A stretch of DNA of 64,000 nt, taken from NCBI GenBank assembly GCA_004352715.1, contig SCFE01000030.1, forward strand, positions 201,298 through 265,297, given 5' to 3'. Position numbers and translations under genes: made by a program. Under the pieces are notes generated by a model, which had not been told where the DNA came from, ran no database searches, and saw only the letters and a list, made by a program, of their open reading frames with translations. The stretch's first letter is position 1. Each line of letters begins with the position of its first letter. Source of the stretch: Hofstenia miamia. Lineage: Eukaryota > Xenacoelomorpha > Acoela. This document shows, in pieces, positions 46,337 through 59,436 of the stretch.

Positions 46337-46690
46337 CAGACTTGTCAACGAGCCGAATTTTTTAAGCTCGGCTCTTTTTACTTTTGAGTATTTTCTGCTC
46401 TGCTCGGCTAGGTTCGCCTCAGAGAACCATTCAATGAGGCTCGTTTTAGCTCGATATTATTTTTAAAAATAGTGCACTCTCAGAATTTTTTTATGTAACA
46501 CTCCCTATTATTTATTCAACATTTTAAAATAAGATTATAAAAAAGTATGTTGAATGAACAAATAAGATAAATCTGCATAAACAAATTAAAAAGTAGAACT
46601 ATATATTTGCTTGGCTTAATAAAGGGTCGTTGTATATCCAATACAGTGCTCAAGCTCGGCTCGGCTTGGCTCCCCTCGTTGACAAGTCTG
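46337..46690. mobile_element. hAT-like MITE with CTCGGCT motifs, 354 bp
   Basis: Terminal inverted repeat CAGACTTGTCAACGAG, perfect for 16 bases at both ends. Flanks GTTGGAAG and CTGGGAAG agree at six of eight bases, fitting a decayed 8-bp target duplication. Just inside both ends are clusters of GCTCGGCT/AGCCGAGC-type motifs (AAGCTCGGCTC at 46,370; AAGCTCGGCTCGGCTTGG at 46,652). AT-rich, non-coding core. Confidence 0.8.
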
Positions 46691-46769
46691 CTGGGAAGTA
46701 ATGTTCAAAGATGGAAAACAACTGTAATCAGAGTCGTAACCTGGCTGTGTTTTCAAGCAATTAGTAAAT

Positions 46770-47045
46770 TTCAAGCTCAGGCCCAGACCGGCCTCATAAT
46801 ATCAAAAACCATAAGATTTTTTGTAAATAAATGATTAGCGCTTGCTATTACTAAAGGCAATTTTTGAGATAATTGCAATTCTTGTAGCCATGGATTTACT
46901 TCTTGATGTATGATTAGTCAATTGAATATATGCATTGATATAATTTGCAATTTAGGAGAAAGAATATTCATTTATTAATACAATTTTGAGTAGTTCTAGG
47001 CTTGTTGTGCAAAAATTTCATTTTCAGGACCGGGCCCGCATCATT
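46770..47045. mobile_element. shorter copy of the GGCCCG hAT-like MITE
   Basis: Matches the 45,061-45,815 element on both sides of an internal deletion: AAAACCAT...AAGATTTT...TAAA on the left and GCGCTTGCTATTACTA through to GGACCGGGCCCGC on the right. About 300 bp of the centre present in the longer copy is missing. Lies about 80 bp from the 46,337-46,690 element. Confidence 0.7.
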
Positions 47046-47526
47046 CTTAATTGCATGAAAAACATCATGAAATATTAAAAATGGAGCAAATTCGTTATCT
47101 TCCTTAGTAAAAATAACGGTATCACATTAATTTCAATATCTACCGCTAGTGGTTCTCTAGCAAAAATATAACAAACTTTAGCCCCTATTGGCTTATTAAA
47201 ATACTTTTGCATAAATTTGTTTAACAAGATGGTCTTTTTATTACAGCACTGAAATTCATTTGGTAATGAAAAATTCCATACGTAGCAAAAACCGTAAAAA
47301 ACTGCCTTTTCTGATATCAGAATAACGAATAATTAATGGGAGAGATTCTTGAAAATCTTCAAAAATTAAGTTTATATGCTTCTTATATACAAAAAAATAC
47401 ATCAAATTCCATATTAAGCATTATTGATTCTAAGAAATTTATTAATTACTTTTGTGTACATATAGTGAAAAATTATTAAAAAACGGATGGACCAATGTAC
47501 TTCTTATATTTTGATAAATAAACTTT

Positions 47527-47597
47527 ATATATATATATATNNNNNNNNNNNNNNNNNNNNNNNNNNNNNNNNNNNNNNNNNNNNNNNNNNNNNNNNN

Positions 47598-47627
<30 letters not shown>
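47527..47627. repeat. (TA)n array containing a 57-N gap (47541-47597)
   Basis: TA repeats on both sides of the gap. Confidence 0.9.
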
Positions 47628-47631
<4 letters not shown>

Positions 47632-50339
47632 CTAAGACTACATTTTAGTAGATGTAGAAACTGCTTCACATAGCAAATCGTCATTAAATAAATAAGTTAA
47701 ATTAGCAAAATATGAACTATAAATGCCTTAAAATATGTTGCAGACTGAGCTAGTGGACAAGAATAATACTCGATCGTTTAGTTAAGTCTCTAAGTGTTAT
47801 CAACTGCTAATTATACTAATTATAAAGCAGAGAACTTGCCAATGTGTCAAGCCAACACAGCTCTTTCTACGAAAACATACTAAAATGCTACAAATAGTTT
47901 TGTGTAGGAATACAACTACAAAATATATTTGAGAATGTCAACAAAACAGCATTGGTCTCCAGGATATCTTGAGATCCCGAGATTACGAAATTCAACTTAG
48001 AGTAATCAAGGTATCTCCAGAATTTAGAACATATTCAAGTAACTGCAGGCCAATTCCACTGATTTATTCTACAACATACTAAAATAAATATCGAAAAACG
48101 GCTTAGACCAGAACATTATTAAATGCTAAAGGCGGTTTTTAACGTCATTCTGGGTAAAAATCATATTTGAATAACACAGCATACATTTTTTAGGATGCAT
48201 AAGTCAAATATTTACATTAAAATATATATTCTCACTATTTTGAAGCACAAGAGCATAATGATCATTGAATTTTAAGGAAAAATAATGTAAGTAAAAATAT
48301 AACATCAACATCAAATAACGTTGTAGCTCAATTCTAAGATTTCATCGATTAATAAATCTAAAAGCTTTTTAATCTAACAATTATTTGTAATTCCGATAAT
48401 TTCTGGACCTTGTAATGTTACCTTGAGCTCTTTTTTAAATATTGGACGCGACACTGCACCTCTAGACATACAAATAGAAAATATGCAAAATGGTGTTTAT
48501 TCTTATTTTTCCTTTCTCCTTGAGTAGCTTGAAGAAAAGTAATTTGAGCATGGCCAACGCAGTTGCAGTAATCATCGCAGCAGAATATAGAAATATATTT
48601 AAAACATCAATAAATATTTATATCCATATCCATTTTGAATGATATAATTTTTATCGTTTTACTTGAGCCTTCTGAAAATTTTTGTTGTGAATTCAATGTT
48701 TCACATCTTTAACTGTTGTGTTATTGATAATTGACAGATAATGTGTTAGATGAAATGTGTATTAGAGTTGAAATTGATTTGGTATTTTTTTTTAATTGAG
48801 AAATAGCAAATTTATTGTATATTTAAAATTTAGAATTAAATTGCAAAAATACAGAAAACATTTTTGGTTAAGCCATAAGTTAATTGAAGTTTGGCGTTTT
48901 CTTTTATATATTTGTACAATTAGAGTTTTAATTCTAAGATTCCGCTTTTGATAGATATTTATTTTAATTTTTTTCAAAATTCAAGACAATGCCCGTCATA
49001 AACATTTTCTAAGGTGTCATTGCAAAATCTAATTATCTTTTATTGGATTCGGGGCCAGTTAACAATGGCACATTACAAATTTAATGAAATTAAGTGTCGT
49101 CCTAAAATTAATTATATTTATTTCCCTATATATTCAGTATCCCACATTTTTGCTTGACCCTAAGCCAGCCAATATATATATATACTGCATAATAAAAAAT
49201 TGTTTTAAGTACAAGTAATTGATATTTTTCTCAATTTGATGCAAAAAAATTAATTTGAGTTTTTCCATCGAGAAAAATATTGATACTTTTAAGGTAAATT
49301 TGGAGCAAACTTACAAAAATTTAAACTTTATTGCCAACAAATATATTTTTCAAAAATTGCTAACTCAATGATGACAACTGCACAACTGCATCAAAATAAA
49401 AGCATTTTTTGAAGTTATGTCTGGCAACGGGAGCTGCATTGATTTTCAAAGCCTCCAAAGCTACCCAATTATTTGCTTAGCTACGTACTGCCTGTCATAC
49501 AGTGCCACCAATATACAGGTAGATTCTAAGTTTGATTGCAACCTTTGTCCTATATCAAGGCAAAAGGCATATATGAAAGCAATCTAAAATCGTTTATTAA
49601 GCACCACGCCGGAGTCAACATCTTTTTATCTCTGATTCAGTGCTTGTTTCAAATTTCCCAATTCAAGCTGACTTAGTCAGTGTTTTTGAATCTTAAATAA
49701 CATAATACATAAAAAGTTAATATCAATTAATCCATTAAAATAAGCTATATTCAGGTACGGGTGAGTATTTAGAGAAAAACTAAATATACAACGCATTCAT
49801 GTTTTTAAGAGTGCCATTCGAAGAAAAAATAATGCAAACTTTCCTACATTTAGGTAATAAACAAGGAAATTTTAGAAAAAATTTTGTTCAATAACGTTGC
49901 AATTTTATAATATTAGTGCTCACCTACAAGTGTTAATTTGAGCCAAGTGTCTTACTTAGCCAAATGTTTAAAATTCAGTATTAAAATCGTAAATCAATCA
50001 TTTTCTCCATTGAACTTTAAAGAAAGAAATAGCATATGCCTTAGTAAAATCCTATTTCAAATTCAATATATTTTTTAATGATATCATTGTTTAACCATTT
50101 TTATGCAGCAAGCACGACATTTCAGTTATGGCATTTTGTGTATGATGAATATGTTATGTATTAAATACTTTAAACAAACAACCATTAAATCGAAGCGAAG
50201 ATTACTCGAAAAATAGGGCCAGCGCCATGCAGAAACTTTGAAATCACAAACCGTAGTCTGGATACCTATTAAACCAAATGGCTTAAAATAAAAAAATTAA
50301 TCTTCTGCTTGATAATTGTTTCTTATTTAAATGGTTATC
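47628..50339. other. no gene or element recognised
   Basis: AT-rich. At about 49,530-49,610 a + strand stretch reads CNLCP...KSFIKHHAG with a frame change, vaguely like a zinc finger, but this is too short to call. Confidence 0.5.
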
Positions 50340-50426
50340 AACCGGGACAATAACGGGTTATCGGGTCACAGTTTTAACCAGGTCACCGTGTGATCGGGTT
50401 ATGACTCGTGGGTCATTGCACCTCTG
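50340..50426. mobile_element. right end of a hAT-like element, GGGTCA/GGGTTA motifs
   Basis: CAACCGGGACAATAACGGGT, ATCGGGTCACAG, CCAGGTCACCG, TGATCGGGTTATGAC and GTGGGTCATTGCACCTCTG. The complement of the end is CAGAGGTGCAATGACCC. Same motif type and end as 27,513-27,582. The left end was not found. Confidence 0.5.
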
Positions 50427-51560
50427 TTGTGGGTCATCTGTGAGTTGAGGCACAATGTTTCTGACCAGCCTCCATTTTTGGAGGCGAGAGGGAAGAACTG
50501 AAAAAAATTAATATGATTCCATCTATGGTTTTGGGCAAAATGCACAGCTCAAAATGTTCTTAACTTTGAAATCTTGCTCCAATTGTATTGTGAACCAAGT
50601 ATATGAGCAACTTTTGTCATTCGCATTAATGTACAAGTGTCAATTTTTTTCAATATTTGTAATTACGCAGCTCATGATAATGGCAAAACAAACTGATAAA
50701 AAATGTTCATTACATTTTATGTCTAGATATTCCTATATAATAAATGTAAAATCATTATTGTGAAAGGTGGAAGCCTTAGTTAGTAAAGCATAGATCGTCA
50801 TTTTTAATTTTCTCAAAATCTATTCAACACATTGTTATAGCATTTTGTAATTTTATCTTTTAAAAAGAAAGAATTAATTAATTTAAGTGCGAATAATATC
50901 TAATTTTATTATCGTTGTGCTTCACAATACTTTAAATGAATTTTTCAAACGGTTCTGTTGATTATATGTAGGTTTTCAAATGATAGATCACTGGAATTCT
51001 AAAAGTGTGTAGAAGGTGTATTTACGAACTAAAATACGCAGCAATATGTCAAATGTTCAACAATGGTAAGCAACTGAACAGAAAAAAATGTTAATTAATA
51101 TTTTGAATCAATAGATAGAATTCTAACGTCCTACAAACTTCTTGGCATTATTTAGATTCATTATATATATATATATATATTACATTTACAGTTTTCTCAC
51201 TCAGATATTGAATAAAATTACTACAAGCAACCTGCCTCATAAGTTTGTTTTGCCCGGAATGCGTATTGTGCATGTATTAGTTTCGTTCAGCAGAAGTGTC
51301 TATCTTAACTTTTTTATTTAAATAATGGAAGACTTGGGATTGAATATCACTGGTACTATAATCCCACTAACAGCAAAATCTACATTGATTGTATAAAGTT
51401 ACTATGAAACAAAGACATTGCTTTTAAGATTTTGTTTTTTCATTTGGTCTCAACGCGTTTATTAAAGCTTCAAATGTTCAATTACCATACAGCCTTATGC
51501 ATAATAGTTCGGATTAATTAAAAAAGTCATATTTTTAGCAGAAAAACGTTTATTTCTTGA
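50427..51560. other. no gene or element recognised
   Basis: AT-rich; a short (TA)n lies at about 51,163-51,180. Confidence 0.55.
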
Positions 51561-52130
51561 TTGAAACAGTCTTTTAAATCAAAAATTCTACGAATGAATA
51601 TTTTACATGAACTTTCGATTATGTCTGTTTTAGGATTGATTCATTTAAGGTTTTTATATAACTCTCAGAAATTGAATAAAATTCAAATTCAAATGTCTGC
51701 CACAATTGATTCAACTTTTCCTCCAGTTCACCCTTTTAGGATTTCTAACAAGTTTTCAATGATATTAAGATCAGGTGATCATGCTGGTCAGTCATTTATT
51801 AACAAAATTCCAGATTTTTTCATGTACTCAATGACTTCTGAACTTTTGTGGCATTGCTTATTGTCCTGTTTTTAACTAACAGAGACTGTACATAGGTAAT
51901 TAAAATTTCAAAATATTTACTTCCAGTCATTTTCCATGATCCCTGATAATTTTCGACCATATAGCTCGTATTTGTTTGAAGTTCAGTGAATTGTGGAATC
52001 ATGCACTAAATATCCATCGCTCCAATCACTTTTTAACTGTTTCGACGTCAAACGTGGGCAATTCTAGGAAGACAGTCTAAATTTACTTAGGAACCGTCCG
52101 ATGTTTTAGAGGGGCACAATGGCTTTGTCA
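51561..52130 (-). pseudogene. Tc1-like transposase relic, reverse strand
   Basis: Minus strand: YQGSWKMTGSKYFEIL (about 51,930), decayed block where SPDLNxIENLW is expected (HDHLILISLKTC and its neighbouring frame, about 51,780), then EEKLNQLWQTFEFEFYSISE and SYIKTLNES (about 51,640-51,700). Spacing and order fit the last half of a Tc1-type transposase (dimer region, third catalytic residue, C-terminal QLW...ISxxYI). Heavily frameshifted. Confidence 0.7.
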
Positions 52131-53576
52131 ATGACCCCATTCGACGCGTTCATTTATACTGTGAAATAATTGAAGATACTGTTTGCAATGATAGTTGAAG
52201 GAATTACGCAAATTTTTTCCGGTGAAATTTTTTTCAGGAATTTTGAAACTATAATATTTCATATTTCAAAGGAAATATTTGTACCACGCATTTTGCGGTG
52301 AATAATTCTATTAGTGATCTGCAATTTTCAGAAATTTTAGGCTTAAACCTAGATGCTAATAGGTACATTATGAAATTAAGAATTCACACTTTCAAAGTAC
52401 CAGTAACAACGAAGAGGACAACGTTAACGTGAAAAACATTAGCCCGAACTATTAAGCACAAGGCAGTACATTTTATAGTATTTTACAGGTATTAATCATT
52501 AGGTGAAAACCCAGTGTCGTCTCTTTACCCTAATTCGAGGTCCATTGCTTTATGATTACAATTGTGCTTAAAATTATAAATTTGTAGTCTGACTACATCA
52601 AAAATAGATTGCTACCTTTTTAAATGAACATCAAAAACATATTTTACAGAATTTTTATCTACACCTTCATAACTTTTTCCAGGATTTTGCATTTTAGTCG
52701 TAGGCAGTGATTTCAAAAGCAATCCAAATCCACTCGAGATATAGCAGACTATATAGCTTTCATGCTGTTCTTGCTTAAGACCTCTACCAAATGGTTAACT
52801 ATATCTAGCTAATATGCTTAAAAACATGCACTAAAAATTTGAAAAAATATAATTGATCACATCTAGAAAGTCGCCTATGAATACTCTTACCATTATGTAA
52901 GCTTTTTGAAACTTTCAATCTATTAATTGAAATATAAAATGGCTGCACTTCCAAATATGAAACTCTTCCAAATTCCATGAAAATTCCATTATATCATTAA
53001 CAACTAACTAGATAAGGAATAAAAAATTCAATCAATCAGGAGGATATATCTATTGCGAAAGCTGCATATGTCTAAGATAAATTTTTTAGAATTTTACTAA
53101 AACTAGTAGCTAAAAAAATGAAAGACAAAACCTCGTTATTTGATAAAATAAATTATTCCAAGGGCGTAGCATTAGATTTATAAAAATGTTTTAGATATTG
53201 CACTTTATTAAAATAGTTTCTCTCACAAAATACATTAGACAAAACAATAAAAAGTTTCAATTCCTGATGAAAGTTTTTCTTGTGTGAGAAAGAACCAATG
53301 AAGCTGTTCCAAAAGAATTAAAAAACTGGATTATTCAAATATAATGATATAAAGATTATCAAGCTCATAATTTTTTCGATTGAAGCATCATCTTTTGAAA
53401 ATTAATTATTTTATTGATTTACTTCGAAATATTGATCTTAATAGATTTAAAGTGTCTTCTTGCATATCCCCAGTTAAATCTGTAAGAAAAATAATTATTC
53501 ATTATTAACATTGATCTTAAAAGACTAATGTTCTTTTATAAGGACAAACAGATTTTCCACATTTACAAAAAAATTT
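52131..53576. other. no gene or element recognised
   Basis: AT-rich and stop-dense. Confidence 0.55.
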
Positions 53577-53665
53577 CTCCAAGCCCATTAGCAAGTTTGG
53601 AAATCTTGAAGCAATGGATACATCTATTGGCGAACATACTTGAATGTAGTGTTGGAAATGTGCAC
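53577..53665. repeat. unidentified dispersed repeat, copy 1
   Basis: TTTCTCCAAGCCCATTAGCA...TTTGGAAATCTTG, then GATACATCTATTGG. It resembles 60,055-60,145 (TTTCTCTAAGCCTATTAAAT...TTTGGAAATCTTG) and more weakly 62,010-62,105 (GACACATCTATGGG...). I do not know the family. Confidence 0.5.
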
Positions 53666-53812
53666 GAAGTTGCATTGTATTTGAAAAGATGAATTATTCT
53701 TTATTGAAGATTCCGATTTTTTAAGAAAATTTTTCAATTTTCTCAATATCTAATGTTCAAGTAAATTTAAAATTTAAAGACCATAAAGTCAACAATTGTC
53801 CAAACCCATTAA

Positions 53813-54577
53813 GCAGGGGTGTGGCAAGCCCAAACCCAGTGGAGGAGACGCAGCCATTTTTTTTCAGAAGGCAAGCTTAACAGTTAACGACCATTTGGGG
53901 TACTTTTAGTACCCAAGGGCTATTAATTCTTCAGTAGTTTTGAAAGATTTAAATGAAACTTGATGATATTCAATGACTTTTCATAAAAACATAGAATAGT
54001 TTATTTCGAAGTTTCAACATAATTTGAGCACTACAATCTGAAATATTGTTGCATAAGGCTACGTAAAGACATTTTGCGGCATTCTAGGTACCCCAGTTAT
54101 TAAAACTAAAGAGATTGACTCTTTTATCTTCGAAAAATATTTCAATCTTTTTTTGTTCATTAGAATTTATCTAGCTTACTTTGTTCTCATTTCAATTCAC
54201 TTAATTCATAATACTCATAATAAATGAACACTAACATTAAAACCAATAAATAAAGTAAAAGCATAATCGAGTAAAATTTGCATACAAATATAAATCACGT
54301 CTTTTATAGCAATAGCTTCCTTGGTTTTGCTACTCTAAAAGCATCCACCAATTCAATTTAGGCAATGCAAAACCGTCAGCAACATCACTCTCAATTCTAA
54401 TAAGGCTGACACTTTCTAGTCTTTCGTCATGCATTCTTGCTCTCATGTAATTATTCAAAATTTCAATTTAATGTCTTTGTAAGAAGCATCGCGTTGAGCC
54501 TATATATGCTTAGTTACCGAAATCAGTGGGGGAGTCTCGTCCTCCGTAGTCCCACCCCCCCCCTTGGTCACGTCTCT
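53813..54577. mobile_element. possible hAT-like element, ends only
   Basis: Left CAGGGGTGTGGCAAGCCC, right complement CAGAGACGTGACCAAGGGGG. Both have the look of hAT termini, but they agree at only about ten of fifteen positions and there is no clear target duplication. They may belong to different elements. The interior is non-coding. Confidence 0.3.
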
Positions 54578-55849
54578 GACAATGAAGCGTGCTTTCAGAT
54601 TTTGTATATCTGTATTAGGTTTGTTCAAATATGTTAAAAATTTTTGAAAATTATTAATGGTTCTTGAAAAAATTCTTAGACGGTTATGAGTCAATTTTGC
54701 AATCACCACAAAATAGAGAAGTTCTTAGTTCGCCACACGACACTGTGTCATTGAGTGAAAGCATAAACGTTAGTAATTTATCAATATAAATTTTGTTCAA
54801 TAACTTAATTTCATTGCATATGCATGAAACGACATTGGAACAGGAAATAAATTTTGACCAATGCTCACGACCCGATTTAATTTAGCCACATTCATTATAA
54901 ACCTGAAACTACCCACTAATTTCGTTAAAAAATTTTCATGTCTCTTGAAAAAATATTTAAATGTCTGTAGCTCAAAAAAATAATAAATATATCAAAAATT
55001 TGAAACCCCACTCGATAGAGGACCCGCTGCGACACCTGATCTTATGCACTGCACACTTTAATAGGTCTATCTACATATAAAGAAACAGCTAACTTTCATT
55101 GTTGATCCCATTGGACCTTAAACGATATACGTAAATGAATAATAAAATATTCAAAGAAAATTGGTTAATCGTTCTTTAAGCACAACAATGCACCTTAGGG
55201 AAGTGATCCAAATTCAATAAGCTAACAAGTGAAAATGCAACCGTAAACAACAATTCTAGCTTCAAATGTCTGCATGCGCTTAATAAATTTATTTGCATAG
55301 ATATATTTGAAGAAATGTGCAGAACCTAAATGTGTCAAACTTATTTGCAATAACATTTGCGGAAAAACACGCCTTTAACATAAACTTCACCTTTAGCGAA
55401 TTTATTTTGAGTGTAAGTTAACGATTTGGTTTACGGTCATGTTAACGTAAAACACCATTTGTTAACGGTATTGAATTTGGATCACTTCCCTTAGTACAGA
55501 TTTTCATTATTAAACTAAACAGGTACACCAATTTATGTGTGCATGCCTCTCGATTTCCAAATTTTCTAATGGATTTCGAAAAATTTTTGTATAAATGAGC
55601 ATGTTATTATAAATGGATACCATCCTGCTTGAGGCTAAAAATATCACGAATATATTTATTTATTTCGAAAATTTATTATTGACACCATGGACGGTTCCAT
55701 GAACTTGAAAAATGACGTAAACAATTTATTCTTCATTTACCATTAAATTAATTACTCAACATTTCTAAATTTTTTATGTTTTTATGTGTCTGTACAGCTA
55801 CTGCACTTCTAGTGTTCTCTAGGCTTTAGTTTATAGTGCAGGTATGCCT

Positions 55850-56206
55850 TGCAGTACACTAGAGAATGAGATCAGGTACCCGATTGAACCCAACCGAATT
55901 TGGGTTTCCGGGTCGCATTCGGATATCAAATTGTTTGGTCGAAATCGGGTTCAAAGCTTTGATTGATTGAGCAAAATTTACTAATGTTAGTCACCTCTCG
56001 ATTTGAAAAGATCCAAAACGTTAAGTAATAGGAACGAATGATAATTTTTACCTTTTCAAAAATGACTAATGTTAATCATAATTTGATTTGAAGGAAATAC
56101 AAACAAAGTTTAAATTTAGGGTCGGATCGTGTTCGGGTAGTAAATTTTCGAGTTGGGACTGAATATTACGATCGGATTGGGTTCGGGGCTATGATATACT
56201 CATACT
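55850..56206. mobile_element. hAT-like MITE with CCGAACCC motifs
   Basis: Left end region: CAGTACACTAGAGAATGAG, then ACCCGATTGAACCCAACCGA, TTTGGGTTTCCGGGTCG. Right end in complement: CAGTATGAGTATATCATAGC, then CCCGAACCCAATCCG, ATCGGGT-like copies and ACCCGAACACG. The two ends are inverted copies with indels. AT-rich, non-coding core of about 250 bp. No clean target duplication seen. Confidence 0.6.
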
Positions 56207-56815
56207 GTCCCTCTCTACCATGTATATAGAACACACAATAAATTCATCTACTTCTGCTTTCATGATCCTCAAATAATACATAAATATATAAAATTCATTA
56301 AAAATTAAATTTGATTTAAGGCGAAATTTCTAATTTTCATCCTAAATTTTTAATAATTCAAAAATGTTTAAACTCTGCAATATCTATTTTGAATATTTGA
56401 AGTTGGATATACTGATAAAAGTTTACTTCAAATTTGCATGTCTATTTCAAATCTAATGAAATCTAAAAGCTCTAATTTTTGCATTTACTTGTGTAAATCA
56501 TTACAACATTTACTTGATTTTTATTCTTGAACCGCAATAGTGGTAAATCAAGTTAATAGCATATTAACTTGGAACGTTATTTACTTCTTTTTACTTAAAA
56601 TAGTACAATAACGGTATTTTATATTTTGTCATAACCCATGGAGACTCAGAGCAAGTAATGTATTTAAAAGTACAACTTTACTTTCATTCTGTATAGCTAA
56701 AGTTTCCGGAAATTTTCGCTTATATCCTTCATCTTGCGAAATAATACAATTGGCAAAACTTTTATAAATTCAAAGAAATAAATTTTAAATGTCTGTACCA
56801 AATGCCTGATGTATT
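56207..56815. other. no gene or element recognised
   Basis: AT-rich sequence. Confidence 0.55.
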
Positions 56816-57317
56816 TATATATATATNNNNNNNNNNNNNNNNNNNNNNNNNNNNNNNNNNNNNNNNNNNNNNNNNNNNNNNNNNNNNNNNNNNNNNNNNN
56901 NNNNNNNNNNNNNNNNNNNNNNNNNNNNNNNNNNNNNNNNNNNNNNNNNNNNNNNNNNNNNNNNNNNNNNNNNNNNNNNNNNNNNNNNNNNNNNNNNNNN
57001 NNNNNNNNNNNNNNNNNNNNNNNNNNNNNNNNNNNNNNNNNNNNNNNNNNNNNNNNNNNNNNNNNNNNNNNNNNNNNNNNNNNNNNNNNNNNNNNNNNNN
57101 NNNNNNNNNNNNNNNNNNNNNNNNNNNNNNNNNNNNNNNNNNNNNNNNNNNNNNNNNNNNNNNNNNNNNNNNNNNNNNNNNNNNNNNNNNNNNNNNNNNN
57201 NNNNNNNNNNNNNNNNNNNNNNNNNNNNNNNNNNNNNNNNNNNNNNNNNNNNNNNNNNNNNNNNNNNNNNNNNNNNNNNNNNNNNNNNNNNNNNNNNNNN
57301 NNNNATATATATATATA
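56816..57317. repeat. (TA)n array containing a 478-N gap (56827-57304)
   Basis: Short TA runs remain on both sides of the largest gap in the window. Confidence 0.85.
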
Positions 57318-59217
57318 AATTTATTATTTTTGGTACAAAGAATTGCACAGATTTAGGTGTAATAAATGATTACACAAAAAACTTTGAAAGATGTATTGAT
57401 ATTGATAGTGGCAATATTTTTCAAAATTCATCTTAATCTATTTTCTCCAGATGCATTGTAAATTGATATATTTACACTTAATAATTTTAGACTTTTTTCG
57501 CGTAAAGTTATTATTATGATATTTTTTATAATTAGGCCTACGAACTTCCATCAAGGTCAAATGATTTAAGGTCAATAAACTAACTGCTTTTAAATAATAT
57601 ATAAATTAGTTAACACATTCGTTAATGTTAAGTACTCTCAAATGAAATCAAATTGAATTATAACATAAGTCTAATTTTTTAGGAAAAAGAGTCTATTTTC
57701 TAAAACTTTTGTTTTTAATATTTTTTAATCAAAATATTAATAATAAGCAAAATACAATTGGCATTGTTTAAGCCTATAGTGTGTACATATTAATAATAAT
57801 TATTGTGTTGTTAACACAAATTAAAAAATGAAACTCCAATTGAAGAAGTGATATATTAAAAAATATTCGTTAATAATTTAATTTACAAGATAATCAAACG
57901 CTTGATTGACATGTTTTTTTTGGGCTTTTTTTATTAAAACAACTGAGCATTTGAAAATTATCATAACCTGCACAGTTGAAATTGGGAAAAATGTGCTTTG
58001 ATACCATTCTGTAAAAATAATTAATTTTATTTAGCAAAGGTGATAGAATAACAGCCCGAAGTCATTTAGTTGGCAATAAAGCCTGTCAGCCGCTAACCAC
58101 AGGTATATATAAACAAGGTTCAGCAAAACCTGCTGATTATTTAGTAACTTATCGAAAGTGCACATTTTACGTTCCGGGTGGTAGTATTACCTTCTCGTTC
58201 AACAGTTATACATTAAGAAGTCGCAAAGTCTATGTGATTATAAACAAAAATTATTAAGACAAGATAATAGTTACAAGGATATATGTCTAAGCACAAATTC
58301 TATGTGTAAGTAAAATGAACATACGGTATATGCATCAAAGAGAAATATTAATGATGGCAAATCATCAACCGATGTTGACATCTTTCAATCCGCATAAAAC
58401 AACAATACAGTTTTAATAAGTACTACAGGCTCGTCTTAAAAGCATCATCTTAAAATGTAAAGTAACAAAAGCTGTTAGCATTTTAGCAGTAGAAATTAAA
58501 GGTTTAAGTGAAACATTTTCAGCCATAGTTTACTTGTTTGATACTAAAAGGCACGATAATTTCTAAAAACACTAGATTTTCTAGGACATTCCTTATCTGA
58601 AGCAAAGACAGAATTTTTATACAAAGAACTAGAACAGGCAAAATCCATAGGCAGACTGTAGGTAATTTGAATATCTATACATTTACATACAAAGATTAGG
58701 CCTAGAAATATTTTAAAATTCCATGCACAAATATATAAAAACTTCATTTTGTCTAGTGTTAAGTGGAAATAATAAAAAATTCAATTTTAATGTGAACTTT
58801 GATGATATTTTAAATTTGCTTCTTTGCTTCATATTTGTATTTATATGTTAATAAGTAATAAAGAATAGATAACGCGCCTACAGTCAACCCATTGAATTCA
58901 CTGAATATCTGCATATTGATATCTTTGGCTGAACAAAATTTCAATATTTCTATTTAGTTTTCTATTCCTTTTTGACGTTCAAACTTATCCAGTTTTTGAC
59001 TTAAAACTCCTTTTATTTTCCCCTAATGTAATTTGAATGTAAACATCATTTCATATTTTGGAGTTATGAAACTGGGAATAAAGTATTTTTCTAGTCCTCC
59101 AGTTATATCGATTTTTGAATTAAATTATCTTATATGGAAAACATAAATACACTGACTTATGTGATTTAGTCATTAATAATAGTAATTGAGTTTTGAACTA
59201 ATATCAATAGGTTTTTC

Positions 59218-59220
<3 letters not shown>
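57318..59220. other. no gene recognised; isolated TATA-box-like site
   Basis: AT-rich. GGTATATATAAACAAGG at about 58,103 has TATA-box form, but no coding sequence follows, so it carries little weight. Confidence 0.4.
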
Positions 59221-59252
<32 letters not shown>

Positions 59253-59436
59253 NNNNNNNNNNNNNNNNNNNNNNNNNNNNNNNNNNNNNNNNNNNNNNNN
59301 NNNNNNNNNNNNNNNNNNNNNNNNNNNNNNNNNNNNNNNNNNNNNNNNNNNNNNNNNNNNNNNNNNNNNNNNNNNNNNNNNNNNNNNNNNNNNNNNNNNN
59401 NNNNNNNNNNNNNNNNNNNNNNNNNTATATATATAA
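59221..59436. repeat. (TA)n array containing a 173-N gap (59253-59425)
   Basis: TA repeats on both sides of the gap. Confidence 0.9.

Noticed and set aside
49530-49615. Zinc-finger-like CNLC...HH pattern
   Set aside because: It needs a frame change and covers under 30 residues; likely chance.
56802-57356. Long open frames at 18.8, 47.4, 56.8 and 59.2 kb
   Set aside because: They consist of N bases flanked by translated (TA)n (Ile-Tyr repeats). No real coding sequence.
58095-58130. TATA-box-like GGTATATATAAACAAGG
   Set aside because: TATATAA is common in this composition and no coding region lies downstream.
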